Assembly (NCBI RefSeq): GCF_000217935.1
Contig: NZ_AFHI01000067.1
Span: forward strand, 1 to 64,000
Direction: 5' to 3'
Source of the DNA: Rheinheimera sp. A13L
GTDB lineage: Bacteria > Pseudomonadota > Gammaproteobacteria > Enterobacterales > Alteromonadaceae
DNA: 64,000 nucleotides
The notes beneath the pieces are model-generated. The model saw nothing but the letters and a program-made list of their open reading frames with translations, ran no database searches and was not told the DNA's origin. The translations under genes and the position numbers were made by a program. Positions 47,365 to 60,597 of this stretch are shown in pieces. Each line of letters begins with the position of its first letter. Positions within the stretch are counted from its first letter, which is position 1.

Positions 47365-48606
47365 ATGTCAGACTTTCGAGAACAGGCGCTTAAGTATCAC
47401 GCCGAGCCTAAACCAGGCAAAATCAGTATTGAAATCAGTAAACCAGCTGAAACAGTCAGAGATCTCGCTTTGGCTTACAGCCCGGGTGTGGCTGAGCCTG
47501 TGCGTGAAATAGCGAATAACATTGATGATGTCTACAAGTACACAGGCAAAGGCAATCTGGTCGCTGTGATCAGCAACGGCACAGCTATATTGGGTTTAGG
47601 TAACCTCGGTCCTATGGCTTCTAAACCAGTGATGGAAGGTAAAGCTCTGCTGTTTAAGCGTTTTGCCGGCTTAGACTCCATCGACATTGAAGTGACACAC
47701 CGTACTACTGAAGAGTTTATCGATACTGTGGCTAATATAGCCGATACCTTTGGTGGCATTAACCTTGAAGATATTAAATCGCCTGAGTGTTTTGAGATTG
47801 AAAAAGAGCTGATCAGACGTTGCAATATTCCGGTGTTTCATGATGACCAACACGGTACAGCCATAGTCACAGCCGCAGGTTTACTGAACGCTTTGGAAAT
47901 TCAGGGCAAAGACATTAGTAAAGTAGTGATCGTTTGTTTAGGTGCCGGTGCAGCAGCTATTGCCTGTATGGAGCTGTTGATCAAATGTGGTGCTAAGCGT
48001 GAACATATTTATATGCTCGATACCAAAGGTGTGATCCACACCCGCCGTAACGATTTAAACAAATACAAAGAGCTGTTTGCCAATAACACGGACAAACGCA
48101 CACTGGAAGAAGCAATGGAAGGCGCCGATGTATTTGTTGGCGTGTCAGGACCAGATGCTCTGCCAGCAGAAGCCTTAAAGCTAATGGCCGATAAACCTGT
48201 CATTTTTGCCTGCTCTAACCCGGATCCGGAAATTAAGCCTGAACTGGCGCATGCCCAGCGTAGCGACTTAATTATGGCGACAGGACGCTCTGATTATCCG
48301 AATCAGGTGAATAACGTATTGTGTTTCCCTTTCATTTTCCGTGGTGCTTTGGATGTTCGTGCCAAAGTGATTAACGATGAAATGAAACTGGCTGCAGTGC
48401 AGGCTATTCGCTCTATTGCGAAAGAGCCGGTATCGCAGGCTGTGTTAACAGCTGCTCAGGTAGATTCACTGGAGTTTGGTGCGGACTATATTATTCCAAA
48501 GCCAATGGACCCACGTTTATTATCCCGCGTTGCCCGCGCAGTGGCTGAAGCGGCTGTGGCATCAGGAGTGGCACGTTTGCCTATGCCTGAAAATTATATG
48601 CAGTGA
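47365..48606 (+). CDS. malic enzyme, single-domain form
   Basis: A 413-residue enzyme that decarboxylates malate to pyruvate, reducing NAD(P)+. It has the N-terminal malic domain (LALAYSPGVAEPVREI, GLGNLGPMASKPVMEGK, and metal-binding PVFHDDQHGTAIV), then the nucleotide-binding fold (VVIVCLGAGAAAIACMELL). It lacks the C-terminal phosphotransacetylase-like domain of the 759-residue E. coli MaeB. The cofactor preference is not clear. The ATG at 47365 follows a weak ribosome site. Confidence 0.93.
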   Translation: MSDFREQALKYHAEPKPGKISIEISKPAETVRDLALAYSPGVAEPVREIANNIDDVYKYTGKGNLVAVISNGTAILGLGNLGPMASKPVMEGKALLFKRFAGLDSIDIEVTHRTTEEFIDTVANIADTFGGINLEDIKSPECFEIEKELIRRCNIPVFHDDQHGTAIVTAAGLLNALEIQGKDISKVVIVCLGAGAAAIACMELLIKCGAKREHIYMLDTKGVIHTRRNDLNKYKELFANNTDKRTLEEAMEGADVFVGVSGPDALPAEALKLMADKPVIFACSNPDPEIKPELAHAQRSDLIMATGRSDYPNQVNNVLCFPFIFRGALDVRAKVINDEMKLAAVQAIRSIAKEPVSQAVLTAAQVDSLEFGADYIIPKPMDPRLLSRVARAVAEAAVASGVARLPMPENYMQ

Positions 48607-48610
48607 TGAG

Positions 48611-48648
48611 TTGGGGCCAGAGTCAGAACTCAGGCCCCAGTTTTATTT
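48611..48648. terminator. bidirectional terminator between malic enzyme and metJ
   Basis: TTGGGGCC..AGT and ACT..GGCCCCAG pair around a short loop, followed on the plus strand by TTTTATTTATT. It lies between convergent genes. Confidence 0.75.
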
Positions 48649-48982
48649 ATTCTTCGTCAGAATCCGCTTCCTGGATCACAGGAATTGGCTTACCCATACT
48701 GGTTAAAATGTTACGCACTTCCACTGGAATTTGATGTGGATTGTCTTTGCGTAAATCTTCATCTGCAGGCAAAGGCTGGCCAGTGAAGGCATGCAAAAAA
48801 GCTTCGCACAATAATTCGCTGTTGGTGGCATGGCGCAGGTTATTCACCTGACGGCGGGTTCTTTCATCTGTTAACACTTTTAATACGTTCAACGGGATAG
48901 AGACTGTAATCTTTTTCACCTGTTCGGACTTCTTTCCGTGTTCCGCATAAGGGTGAACATACTCACCATTCCACTTTGCCAT
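48647..48982 (-). CDS. metJ: methionine repressor MetJ
   Basis: A 111-residue ribbon-helix-helix repressor with SAM as corepressor. The DNA-binding strand [43 protein letters not shown] is recognisable in parts and typical of MetJ. It is divergent from metB, and the gap contains tandem met boxes, so it controls metB-metL-metF and probably itself. AAGGTA precedes the start codon. The length matches E. coli MetJ (105) with a short acidic tail. Confidence 0.95.
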   Translation of the reverse strand: MAKWNGEYVHPYAEHGKKSEQVKKITVSIPLNVLKVLTDERTRRQVNNLRHATNSELLCEAFLHAFTGQPLPADEDLRKDNPHQIPVEVRNILTSMGKPIPVIQEADSDEE

Positions 48983-49115
48983 AGGGATACCTTGATTGAA
49001 TTTAGTTATATGGTCTGTTGACCTTTGCTACGTTGTCGCGCACGTACACGTAATTAAACGAAATTTTACTTCTTTATACTCCCGAGTACAAACACTGTGC
49101 AAGATTTAATCGTAC

Positions 49116-49177
49116 AGACGTCTAAATGTTTTGACTTCTTAGTTTTGGCGGGTATACTTTTAGACGTCTAAACATCT
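49116..49177 (+). promoter_or_regulatory. metB promoter flanked by MetJ operators
   Basis: Two met box pairs: AGACGTCT plus AAATGTTT at 49116-49131, and AGACGTCT plus AAACATCT at 49162-49177. Each contains a perfect 8-bp met box. Between them are -35 TTGACT (49131-49136), a 16-bp spacer and -10 TATACT (49153-49158). The second pair lies at the expected transcription start. Confidence 0.88.
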
Positions 49178-49193
49178 AAATTTGAGGTTTTTT

Positions 49194-50462
49194 ATGAGCA
49201 AACAACACTCAGCCACAGTAGCTGCCCGCGCCGGAATAGCGCAGGACTCTGCTTATGGTGCTGTTACGCCACCTTTGTATTTAACCTCAACTTATGAATT
49301 AAAAGCCTTTAAGCAGCCGGGAAAATACGATTATTCACGCTCGAATAACCCAACACGGGATTTATTAGGTGATGCCCTGGCAGAGCTGGAAGGTGGTGCT
49401 AAAGGTTTAATTACCGGCACTGGCATGTCAGCCTGTTTATTGGCGCTGCAATTGATTGGCCCGGAAGATACCTTAGTGATCCCCCATGATTGTTATGGTG
49501 GCAGCTACCGTTTATTCCTGAATTTAGCCTCTCGTAAAAAAGCCTTTCAACTGGTGGTCGTCAATTTCCAGCAAGCTGACTGGGCAGAACAAATTAAAGC
49601 GGCCAAACCAAAAATGATTTGGGTGGAAACCCCAAGTAATCCGCTTTTACAAATTACCGATGTGAGAGCTACGGCTGAACTGGCAAAAACACTAAATGCG
49701 ATTCTGGTGGTGGATAACACCTTCTTATCACCGGCTTTGCAAAACCCTATAGCTCTGGGCGCTGATATAGTGGTTCATTCCACTACTAAGTTTATTAATG
49801 GCCATAGCGACATTGTAGGTGGAGCTTTAATCACCAAAGACGCTGCCGTAGGTGATGAACTGAAATGGTGGGCTAATTGTTTAGGCGTAACAGGTGGTGC
49901 TTTTGACGCCTACCAGACTTTACGTGGCCTGCGTACTTTATTGCCCCGTATTAAGCAACATCAGCACAATGCAGAGCTGGTGGTCGATTATCTGCAAAAA
50001 CAGCCGCTGGTTGGCCGTATTTATTACCCAGGCTTAAAAGATCATCCTGGTCATGCCATTGCCAAAGCCCAGCAACACGGCTTTGGTTCCATGCTGAGTT
50101 TTGATCTGGCCGCCGATGAAGCCTATTTAGCTGTATTTTTTGAAGCCCTGCAGTGTTTCACTTTGGCTCAGTCTTTAGGTGGTATCGAAAGCTTAATTTG
50201 CCACCCTGGCTCTATGACTCACGCCTCTTTAGATGCCGTCACACAAAAAGCGGCAGGCATAGGCCCAACCTTAATTCGTTTATCTGTGGGTATTGAAGAT
50301 ATTCAGGATTTGATAGCCGATCTGGCTCAGGCTTTTGCTGCGGTCGATGCAGCTATAAAGCAAAACAACCCAACAGCAGAAGTTCAGTCAGAGCCAGCAA
50401 CAGCAGCGACAACTGAACAGCAACAATTCAGATTAAATCCGGCACTTAGTGTTTTATGGTGA
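49194..50462 (+). CDS. metB: cystathionine gamma-synthase MetB
   Basis: A 422-residue PLP enzyme of the Cys/Met metabolism family. It joins O-succinylhomoserine and cysteine in methionine synthesis. Seen: YDYSRSNNPTRDLL, GTGMSACLLAL, VETPSNPLLQITDV, VVDNTFLSPALQNP, the PLP lysine in HSTTKFINGHSD, and SLGGIESLICHPGSMTHAS. A Gln/Thr/Ala-rich C-terminal tail of about 30 residues is unusual. The ATG at 49194 follows TTGAGG. It is first in the MetJ-controlled operon. Confidence 0.94.
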   Translation: MSKQHSATVAARAGIAQDSAYGAVTPPLYLTSTYELKAFKQPGKYDYSRSNNPTRDLLGDALAELEGGAKGLITGTGMSACLLALQLIGPEDTLVIPHDCYGGSYRLFLNLASRKKAFQLVVVNFQQADWAEQIKAAKPKMIWVETPSNPLLQITDVRATAELAKTLNAILVVDNTFLSPALQNPIALGADIVVHSTTKFINGHSDIVGGALITKDAAVGDELKWWANCLGVTGGAFDAYQTLRGLRTLLPRIKQHQHNAELVVDYLQKQPLVGRIYYPGLKDHPGHAIAKAQQHGFGSMLSFDLAADEAYLAVFFEALQCFTLAQSLGGIESLICHPGSMTHASLDAVTQKAAGIGPTLIRLSVGIEDIQDLIADLAQAFAAVDAAIKQNNPTAEVQSEPATAATTEQQQFRLNPALSVLW

Positions 50463-50467
50463 ATGTT

Positions 50468-53766
<3,299 letters not shown>

Positions 53767-53779
53767 GGTCATACATAGC

Positions 53780-54313
53780 ATGGACGACAGATGTTTCCTC
53801 AGTCTGAAGTTCAGCCCAGAGCAACAACGGCTGCTGTATGCTTATCAGCAGCCTGCTTTTTGTCAGGAAGCCAAGTGGCATCCGGCCGACAACCTGCATC
53901 TGACACTAGTGTTTTTAGGTCAGCAAGCTTTAGCTGCGCAGCAGCAATTATGGTTACAAAGCCTTGAATTGCTGCACCAGCTACCGACTTTTGAACTTTG
54001 TTTTGATGAGCTTAATCAGTTCAGTCACGCCAAAGTGCTGTATCTGGGCGTCTCTCAACCACCCGAAACTCTGATGGCCCTTCAACAGCAGCTGCAACAA
54101 CTGGCTTTGCCTTTTTTGAATGCGCCTGTACCGGAACATTTTGTGCCTCATGTCACCCTTGCGCGTAAGTTTCAGTCTGCAGCTGTTTTTCCCATGCCAG
54201 TTCAGCCTTTACACCTGTTTTGTACAGAAGTAGCTTTGTATCACTCCATCAGTACGAAACATGGGGTGAGTTATCAGCCAGTGCATACTTATACTTTAGT
54301 CCCAAAGGCCTGA
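53780..54313 (+). CDS. thpR: RNA 2',3'-cyclic phosphodiesterase (ThpR/LigT-like)
   Basis: A 177-residue member of the 2H phosphoesterase family. The two catalytic H-x-T-x motifs are HLTLVFLG and HVTLARKF. The ATG at 53780, 13 bp after metF, gives a normal N-terminus (CFLSLKFSPEQQ). An earlier in-frame ATG at 53717 would overlap metF without conserved sequence. It may be transcribed with the met operon, but there is no functional link. Confidence 0.85.
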   Translation: MDDRCFLSLKFSPEQQRLLYAYQQPAFCQEAKWHPADNLHLTLVFLGQQALAAQQQLWLQSLELLHQLPTFELCFDELNQFSHAKVLYLGVSQPPETLMALQQQLQQLALPFLNAPVPEHFVPHVTLARKFQSAAVFPMPVQPLHLFCTEVALYHSISTKHGVSYQPVHTYTLVPKA

Positions 54314-54390
54314 ATCTTTACACTAGATCAATATCTTAGCAGCTAGACTTAGTTACACTCAGCTTGTGTTCTGTTACCGGACGGATTCAG

Positions 54391-56145
54391 ATGTCGCACC
54401 GCTCTTATTTGTTTTCTTTGCGTATTGGCCATGCGCTGCGGGAATGTCTGGCCGAAGGCTATAGCTTTGGCGCTTTTAAGTTAGATCTGCTGGCCGGTAT
54501 CACAGTGGGTATTATTGCTATTCCTCTGGCGATGGCGCTCGCTATTGCCAGTGGTGTGCCGCCACAATACGGATTGTACACCGCTGTGATCGCAGGTTTT
54601 CTGATAGCCCTGACCGGTGGCTCGCGTTACAGCGTCAGCGGGCCTACAGCCGCTTTTGTCGTTATTTTATACCCCGTGGCACAAAGTTATGGTCTGGCTG
54701 GTTTGTTGCTGGCCACCATTTTATCTGGAGTGATGCTGATCATCATGGCGGCCATGCGTTTTGGCCGTTTTATCGAATACATTCCCGAAGCTGTGACTTT
54801 AGGTTTTACCAGCGGTATTGCTGTGGTCATTGCCACTTTGCAAATGAAAGACGTCTTTGGTTTACCTGTAGACAAGCTATCTGAGCATTATCTGGAAAAA
54901 TTACAGCAACTGTCTTTAGCTATGCCTGAACTGCACTGGCCGTCCTTGCTGGCGGCTGCTGTTACTTTAGCTGTGATGTGGCTCTGGCCAAAACTCAAAC
55001 TACCCTTGCCACCGCATTTACCCGCCATAGTGATAGCTACAGCTTTGGCCTTAGCGCTGGCTCAGTGTGGGCTGGAGCTGGATACCATAGGCAGTCGTTT
55101 TAGTTATGTATTGCCTGATGGTTCGCAAGGGCAGGGCATTCCAGCCGTGTTACCCGAATTGACCTGGCCCTGGTTACAGGCTGGCCCCGATGGGCAAGCT
55201 TTACAATTCAGCACTCAAATGGTGAAAGACTTATTGGCTGCAGCTTTTGCAATGGCCATGTTAGGCGCTATTGAATCCTTGCTTTGCGCTGTAGTCTTGG
55301 ATGGTATGACAGGGCGCAGACACAGCGCCAATAGTGAATTATTAGGCCAGGGTATAGGTAATATAGTGGCACCTTTTTTAGGCGGATTTACCTCCACAGC
55401 GGCTTTAGCGCGTTCTGCTGCCAATGTGCGGGCTGGCGCTCAGTCACCGATAGCCGGCATGATCCATGCGCTGGTGGTGTTATTAGCTTTGCTGGTGTTG
55501 GCGCCTGTATTGGCGTATTTACCTATGGCGGCTATGGCGGCTTTGCTGTTAGTTGTAGCCTGGAATATGAGTGAAGCCCCTAAAGCTGTGCATCTGCTGA
55601 AAACCGCGCCCCGTAACGACATCATCATTTTTCTGATTTGTTTTGGCTGTACTGTGCTCTTTGATATGGTTATTGCCATCAGCTGTGGCATGGTCATCGC
55701 CGCTTTTTTCTTTGTGAAGCAAGTGGCGGATATGACCCGGGTAGCGGATATCAGTCATAACAGAAAATACGTGCTTGAGCCTTTGCCTGAAGGCTGGAAA
55801 GCATTTCGCATCAGTGGCCCTTTGTTTTTTGCAGCAGCCGACCGGGTTTTTGGGGAGTTATCGCTAAAACTCAAACAGCAGCAAGGCGCTATTTTAGTTA
55901 TGGATGCTGTTACTTTAATGGATGCTGGCGGACTATCAGCTTTTACCAAACTGGTCAGTCTGGCTGAGAAACAGGGGATTCATTTATTGGTGACAGACTT
56001 AAGCTTCCAACCGCTAAAAACTCTGGCCAAAGCTAAGGTGCAACCTTTAGCTGGTCTTTTGAGTTTTTATTCAACTTTGCCCGAAGCTCTGAACAGCCTG
56101 CCGGGTCAGAACATCGATCCGCAAGGCGAAGCTGTGGGTTTATGA
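54391..56145 (+). CDS. dauA: SulP-family transporter, DauA-like
   Basis: A 584-residue SulP transporter. About 12 helices contain GIIAIPLAMALAIASGVPPQYGLYTA, LTGGSRYSVSGPTAAFVVIL, and STAALARSAANVRAGAQSPIAGM. A C-terminal STAS domain starts near 440 (FRISGPLFFAAADRVFGEL, VMDAVTLMDAGGLSAFTKL). This resembles E. coli DauA, a C4-dicarboxylate carrier at acid pH. The ATG at 54391 follows GGACGGA. It is not closely related to the SulP at 7856-9340. Confidence 0.87.
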   Translation: MSHRSYLFSLRIGHALRECLAEGYSFGAFKLDLLAGITVGIIAIPLAMALAIASGVPPQYGLYTAVIAGFLIALTGGSRYSVSGPTAAFVVILYPVAQSYGLAGLLLATILSGVMLIIMAAMRFGRFIEYIPEAVTLGFTSGIAVVIATLQMKDVFGLPVDKLSEHYLEKLQQLSLAMPELHWPSLLAAAVTLAVMWLWPKLKLPLPPHLPAIVIATALALALAQCGLELDTIGSRFSYVLPDGSQGQGIPAVLPELTWPWLQAGPDGQALQFSTQMVKDLLAAAFAMAMLGAIESLLCAVVLDGMTGRRHSANSELLGQGIGNIVAPFLGGFTSTAALARSAANVRAGAQSPIAGMIHALVVLLALLVLAPVLAYLPMAAMAALLLVVAWNMSEAPKAVHLLKTAPRNDIIIFLICFGCTVLFDMVIAISCGMVIAAFFFVKQVADMTRVADISHNRKYVLEPLPEGWKAFRISGPLFFAAADRVFGELSLKLKQQQGAILVMDAVTLMDAGGLSAFTKLVSLAEKQGIHLLVTDLSFQPLKTLAKAKVQPLAGLLSFYSTLPEALNSLPGQNIDPQGEAVGL

Positions 56146-56241
56146 TCACAAGCAGTAATTTAACCGCATCTCTTATTCCGACTTCTGCGCTGGGGCATTT
56201 TGGTCTAAGCTGTGGTCTTTCTGCAGTGGATCGGATGCTTG

Positions 56242-56296
56242 TTTGAATTTATGAATTAAATAAAATAAAAATTCACTAATTCAGCATAATAATTCT
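56242..56296 (+). promoter_or_regulatory. candidate ArgR operator region upstream of argC
   Basis: This AT-rich stretch holds five ARG-box half-sites: TTTGAAT and TATGAAT in one direction, then ATTCACT, ATTCAGC and ATTCTTG in the other. The TATGAAT and ATTCACT halves are 14 bp apart rather than the usual 4. The number of half-sites is suggestive, but no perfect 18-bp ARG box was found. Confidence 0.5.
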
Positions 56297-56384
56297 TGAA
56301 ACTGCATGGCGAAGCCACTACACTGGCCACACTTTTTGGCGTGACCTTAATTTATTATTTATGTTTTCGGAGACTCTGCATCCT

Positions 56385-57425
56385 ATGTCCACTCAATCCA
56401 CTTCCCCTGGCTCCAAACTGCGTAGCGCTGTATTAGGTGCTGCTGGCTACAGCGGCGCTGAACTTGCCGTTATGTTGGCACGGAACCCGTATTTTGAGTT
56501 GAGTTATGCTTTTGCTTCCGCTGGCCGCGCTGCTGAACCTTTTGCAAATTTATATCCACGTTATCAGGGTGTTGTTGATGTTTTAGTGCAGCCGTGGACG
56601 GACGATTTAGTGGAAGACTTAGCAGGCAAACTGGATGTGGCTTTTTTAGCTTTGCCCCATGAAGTCAGTGAAGCTGTTACGCCTTTGTTACTGGCAAAAG
56701 GCATAGCCGTCTTTGATTTATCAGGTGCCTTCCGTTTAAAAGACCCGGCTTTGTATCCTAAATATTATGGCTATGAGCATCAGCATCCGGAATTACTGGA
56801 TCAGGCCGTGTATTCACTGATGGAGTGGTTGGAGCAACCTTTGCCACAGTTGGTATCTGTGCCAGGTTGTTACCCTACAGCCTGTTCGCTGGCGTTGTTG
56901 CCTTTATTAAAGACGGGTTTAGTGGCCGATGGCTGTATTCCTGTCATTAACGCTACCAGCGGTGTGTCTGGTGCTGGCCGTAAAGCTGCATTAAGTACGT
57001 CGTTTTGCGAAGTGGGTCTGAATGCCTATGGCTTTTTTAAACACAGACACAGACCTGAAATCGAGCAGAATTTAGGCCGCAAAGTGGTGTTTACGCCGCA
57101 CTTGGGCAACTTTAAGCGTGGCATTCTGGCCACCAGCGTGGTGACTTTAAAATCTGGTGTCACTGCAGAGCAAGTCGCTGCCGCTTTTCAGCAGGCTTAT
57201 GCAGCTAAACCATTAGTACGTTTAGTCAAGCATTCACCCAATGTAGCTGATGTAGCGGGCACACCATTTTGTGATATCCACTGGCAACAGGATGGTGAGC
57301 AACTGGTGATTGTCTCTTGTATTGATAACCTGCTCAAAGGCGCCGCCGCTCAGGCGATGCAGGCGGCGAATATTAAATTTGGCGCACCTGAAACTGCGGG
57401 TTTATTTGCAGGAGCAGCAGAATGA
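56385..57425 (+). CDS. argC: N-acetyl-gamma-glutamyl-phosphate reductase ArgC
   Basis: A 346-residue reductase, the third arginine step. Seen: VLGAAGYSGAELAVMLAR (NADP-binding), FLALPHEVSE, VFDLSGAFRL, catalytic Cys in SVPGCYPTACSLAL, GVSGAGRKA, and FTPHLGNFKRGI. ATG 56385 lies 11 nt after CGGAGA; ATG 56361 would add 8 residues, and the choice is not firm. First gene of argC-B-F-G-H. Confidence 0.93.
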   Translation: MSTQSTSPGSKLRSAVLGAAGYSGAELAVMLARNPYFELSYAFASAGRAAEPFANLYPRYQGVVDVLVQPWTDDLVEDLAGKLDVAFLALPHEVSEAVTPLLLAKGIAVFDLSGAFRLKDPALYPKYYGYEHQHPELLDQAVYSLMEWLEQPLPQLVSVPGCYPTACSLALLPLLKTGLVADGCIPVINATSGVSGAGRKAALSTSFCEVGLNAYGFFKHRHRPEIEQNLGRKVVFTPHLGNFKRGILATSVVTLKSGVTAEQVAAAFQQAYAAKPLVRLVKHSPNVADVAGTPFCDIHWQQDGEQLVIVSCIDNLLKGAAAQAMQAANIKFGAPETAGLFAGAAE

Positions 57426-58192
57426 GCCAGACACCTTTAGTACTTAAAATGGGTGGCCGTTTATTACAGGATCAGGCCGCTTTAGATGCCTTATTAAAAG
57501 TGTGTGCCCAGTTAAAAACTCAGTATCCGATAGTGCTGGTGCATGGCGGTGGTGATCAGGTGGATCAGTGGCTGGCTAAATTTGGTTTTACGACTGAAAA
57601 AATTGATGGCCAGCGGGTATCTCCTGCTGAACAAATGCCTGTGATTACCGGTGCTTTAGATGGTGCAGTGAACGCTGATATGGTGGCGCGGGCTACCTTG
57701 CAGGGCTTAAATCCTGTGGGATTAAGCCTGGCAGCAGGTGGTAGTTTAGCTTTTGATATTAATCAGAAGTTAGGTGCTGTTGGTATTGCCAAACCTAATA
57801 ATCCACTGCTGCTGAATACCTTATTGGCCCAGGGTTTTACGCCTGTATTCAGCTCTATTGGCTTAAGTGCCGATGGCCAGTTACTCAATGTGAATGCCGA
57901 TATTGCAGCAGCTGCTATTTGCCAGTTGGTGCAAGGCCAACTGGTATTACTGACCGATGTACCGGGAATTCTTGACGCCACTATGCAGCTTATCCCCACT
58001 TTAACTGCAGCCCAAGCGCAGCAACTGGTGCTTGATGGGGTGATTAAAGGTGGCATGAAAGTAAAACTGGATGCTGCGCTTGAAACAGCACAAGCACTGA
58101 AACGTAATATTACAGTGGCAGGATGGCAGCATCCCGACGATTTATTAAAGTTGATGCAGCAACAAGCAGTAGGGACTTGCATCGTGTATTAG
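57422..58192 (+). CDS. argB: acetylglutamate kinase ArgB
   Basis: A 256-residue amino-acid kinase that phosphorylates N-acetylglutamate. It has LVLKMGGRLL, LVHGGGDQVDQWL, NVNADIAAAAICQL, LLTDVPGILD, and VIKGGMKVKLDAAL. The start overlaps the argC stop by 4 bp, so translation is coupled. The length suits the short, feedback-insensitive enterobacterial-type enzyme. Confidence 0.95.
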   Translation: MSQTPLVLKMGGRLLQDQAALDALLKVCAQLKTQYPIVLVHGGGDQVDQWLAKFGFTTEKIDGQRVSPAEQMPVITGALDGAVNADMVARATLQGLNPVGLSLAAGGSLAFDINQKLGAVGIAKPNNPLLLNTLLAQGFTPVFSSIGLSADGQLLNVNADIAAAAICQLVQGQLVLLTDVPGILDATMQLIPTLTAAQAQQLVLDGVIKGGMKVKLDAALETAQALKRNITVAGWQHPDDLLKLMQQQAVGTCIVY

Positions 58193-58273
58193 TTTAGAAA
58201 CTAAACAGTGTCTCAATAATTGAGCCTGTTGCAACGATAAGGATGCCGCCTAGCGGACATGCAGTGTGTTTTT

Positions 58274-59188
58274 ATGAGTAAATTAACCCAGCTTTTATGT
58301 TTAGCTGAATTAGACCAGACCCAATTATCCGACTTGCTGGAGCTGGCGCTTCAGATCAAACAAAAGCCAGAGCAGTACAGCTCTGCACTTAAAGGCAAAA
58401 GCATTGCCTTGTTGTTTGAAAAACCTTCTTTGCGAACCCGCGTCAGCTTTGATGTAGGGATCAACAAATTAGGTGGTCACAGTGTGTATCTGGATCAGCA
58501 AAACGGGGCTATGGGCGTACGCGAATCAGTGGAAGATTTTGGCAGTAACCTGGCTTGTTGGTGTGATGCCATAGTGGCGCGGGTCTATTCTCAGAAAACA
58601 TTAGTGCAGCTTTCGCAAAGCAGCAAAAAGCCAGTGATTAATGCACTGAGTGATCTGTACCATCCTTGTCAGGCACTGGCGGATTTGTTGACGTTAAAAG
58701 AGCATTATGGCGATTTAAGCAAAGTGCACCTGGCTTTTGTCGGTGATGGTAACAATGTCTGCCACTCCTTGATGTTAGGTGCAGCTATTCTGGGCATGAC
58801 GCTGACTGTGGTCACACCACAAGGCTTTGGTCCTGATGCTCATGTATTGTTAAAAGCTCAGGTGATGGCAGAAAAAAGCGGCGCTAAACTGACCTTAAGT
58901 CAGCATGTGTCAGCTGCTGCTGGTGCCGATGCTATTTACACCGACACCTGGATGTCGATGGGTGCTAAGGCTGACCCTAAGCTGGTCGAGAACCTGTTTG
59001 CACCTTATCAAATCAACACTGCAGTGATGCAGCGTTTAGCAGTCAAACATTTTATGCACTGCCTGCCAGCTCACCGTGGTCAGGAAGTGACCAGCGAAGT
59101 GCTGGACAGTGATAATTCGCTGGTGTTGCAGCAGGCAGAAAACCGTATGCACGCTCAGAACGCAGTATTAGTCAGTTTATTTAGTTGA
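58274..59188 (+). CDS. argF: ornithine carbamoyltransferase ArgF
   Basis: A 304-residue transferase making citrulline. It has the carbamoyl-phosphate motif [14 protein letters not shown], the HPCQALADL segment, the [12 protein letters not shown] ornithine-domain motif, DTWMSMG, and the [11 protein letters not shown] catalytic cysteine. Two starts are possible: ATG 58274 (used here, matching the usual N-terminus) or ATG 58259, 15 nt after AAGGA. The 66-bp gap after argB has a CTCAAT/ATTGAG palindrome. Confidence 0.92.
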   Translation: MSKLTQLLCLAELDQTQLSDLLELALQIKQKPEQYSSALKGKSIALLFEKPSLRTRVSFDVGINKLGGHSVYLDQQNGAMGVRESVEDFGSNLACWCDAIVARVYSQKTLVQLSQSSKKPVINALSDLYHPCQALADLLTLKEHYGDLSKVHLAFVGDGNNVCHSLMLGAAILGMTLTVVTPQGFGPDAHVLLKAQVMAEKSGAKLTLSQHVSAAAGADAIYTDTWMSMGAKADPKLVENLFAPYQINTAVMQRLAVKHFMHCLPAHRGQEVTSEVLDSDNSLVLQQAENRMHAQNAVLVSLFS

Positions 59189-59196
59189 GGTTGGAC

Positions 59197-60399
59197 ATGA
59201 GTATCAAGAAAGTAGTTTTAGCTTATTCAGGTGGTTTAGACACATCGGCGATCGTGCCTTGGTTAAAAGATAACTACGACTGTGAAGTCATAGCTTTTGT
59301 AGCCAACGTTGGGCAAGGTGATGAAGAACTGGCTGGTGTGGAAGAAAAAGCCATTAAGTCAGGCGCAAGCTCGTGCTACGTGGTCGACCTGCGTGAAGAA
59401 CTGATTAAAGAAGTGATTTACCCAACCTTAAAAACAGGTGCAGTGTATGAAGGCCAGTATTTGCTGGGTACTTCAATGGCGCGCCCTGTGATTGCCCGTG
59501 CTCAGGTTGAACTGGCGCTGAAATTAGGTGCAGATGCTTTATGCCATGGTTGTACTGGTAAAGGTAACGATCAGGTGCGTTTTGAAGGTGCTTTTGCCGC
59601 CTTAGCGCCGCAGTTAAAAGTGATAGCGCCATGGCGTGAATGGCAATTTAACTCACGTCAGTCCTTGCTAAATTATCTGGCTGAGAAAAATGTGCCAACC
59701 ACAGCTTCTGCCACCAAAATTTATAGCCGTGACGCCAACTTATGGCACATCTCGCACGAAGGTGGTGAGATTGAAAACCCGTGGAATGAACCATCAGATC
59801 AAATCTGGATGTGGACTAAATCTCCAGAGCAGGCGCCGGATAAAGCCGAACATATTCAGTTAAGTTTTGAAAAAGGCGAACTGACGAAGTTAAATGGTGA
59901 AGCGGTAGCTCCAATCAAAGCCATTGAAGTACTGAACGCTATCGGTTCAGAACATGGTATTGGCCGTATCGACATCGTCGAAAACCGTTTAGTGGGTATG
60001 AAATCCCGTGGCTGTTATGAAACGCCTGGCGGCACTATTTTAGTCGCGGCATTACGCGCTTTGGAATCTTTGGTGTATGACCGTACTTCACTGAAATACC
60101 GTGAAGAAGTGGGCTTAGAGTTTGCTCAGCTGGTCTATGATGGCCGTTGGTTCACGCCGTTAAAAGATGCCTTGTTAGCTGCTGCTACTTCTCTGGCTGA
60201 CCAACTGACAGGTGACATAGTCGTCAAGCTGTACAAAGGCAATGTGACAGTAACGCAACGTCGTTCACCCAACAGCCTGTACTCTGAAGCCTTCGCTACT
60301 TTTGAAGGGGATGAAGTGTACAACCAAAAAGATGCTGCAGGTTTTATCCGCCTGTACAGCTTAGCCAGCCGTATTCGTGCTTTGCATAGAAAAGGTTAA
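59197..60399 (+). CDS. argG: argininosuccinate synthase ArgG
   Basis: A 400-residue ATP-dependent enzyme joining citrulline and aspartate. Seen: ATP loop [30 protein letters not shown], and [17 protein letters not shown]. It is 8 bp after argF; TTG 59185 overlaps argF and is a less likely start than ATG 59197, which follows GAGG. It is separated from argH by an ERIC-like element. Confidence 0.96.
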   Translation: MSIKKVVLAYSGGLDTSAIVPWLKDNYDCEVIAFVANVGQGDEELAGVEEKAIKSGASSCYVVDLREELIKEVIYPTLKTGAVYEGQYLLGTSMARPVIARAQVELALKLGADALCHGCTGKGNDQVRFEGAFAALAPQLKVIAPWREWQFNSRQSLLNYLAEKNVPTTASATKIYSRDANLWHISHEGGEIENPWNEPSDQIWMWTKSPEQAPDKAEHIQLSFEKGELTKLNGEAVAPIKAIEVLNAIGSEHGIGRIDIVENRLVGMKSRGCYETPGGTILVAALRALESLVYDRTSLKYREEVGLEFAQLVYDGRWFTPLKDALLAAATSLADQLTGDIVVKLYKGNVTVTQRRSPNSLYSEAFATFEGDEVYNQKDAAGFIRLYSLASRIRALHRKG

Positions 60400-60442
60400 G
60401 CTCCTGGCGTAATTATTCGGGCGGCCATTAAGCCGCCCATTC

Positions 60443-60570
60443 TATACCCTTCGTACTTGAAGCTGCCGCTTTGTTGACTGCGTTCTCTCGCCCCAATCAC
60501 ATAGGACTACTATGTTCATGGGGTCTCGCTCTCTTGCCGTCGCGCTGCAACATCAATTACTTTGGGTATA
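60443..60570 (-). repeat. ERIC-like element, copy 4 (between argG and argH)
   Basis: 128 bp, inverted relative to copies 1 and 3, with full TATACCC and GGGTATA ends. It opens TATACCCTTCGTACTTGAAG, has central CCCCAATCACATAGG and ACTATGTTCATGGGG, and ends ATTACTTTGGGTATA. It is the best preserved copy. It lies 43 bp after argG and 27 bp before the argH ATG. Confidence 0.92.
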
Positions 60571-60597
60571 TCTACTATTAATGCAGAGGTATTTATC

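Noticed and set aside
49159-49193. SAM riboswitch upstream of metB
   Set aside because: The leader is too short, and MetJ boxes explain the regulation.
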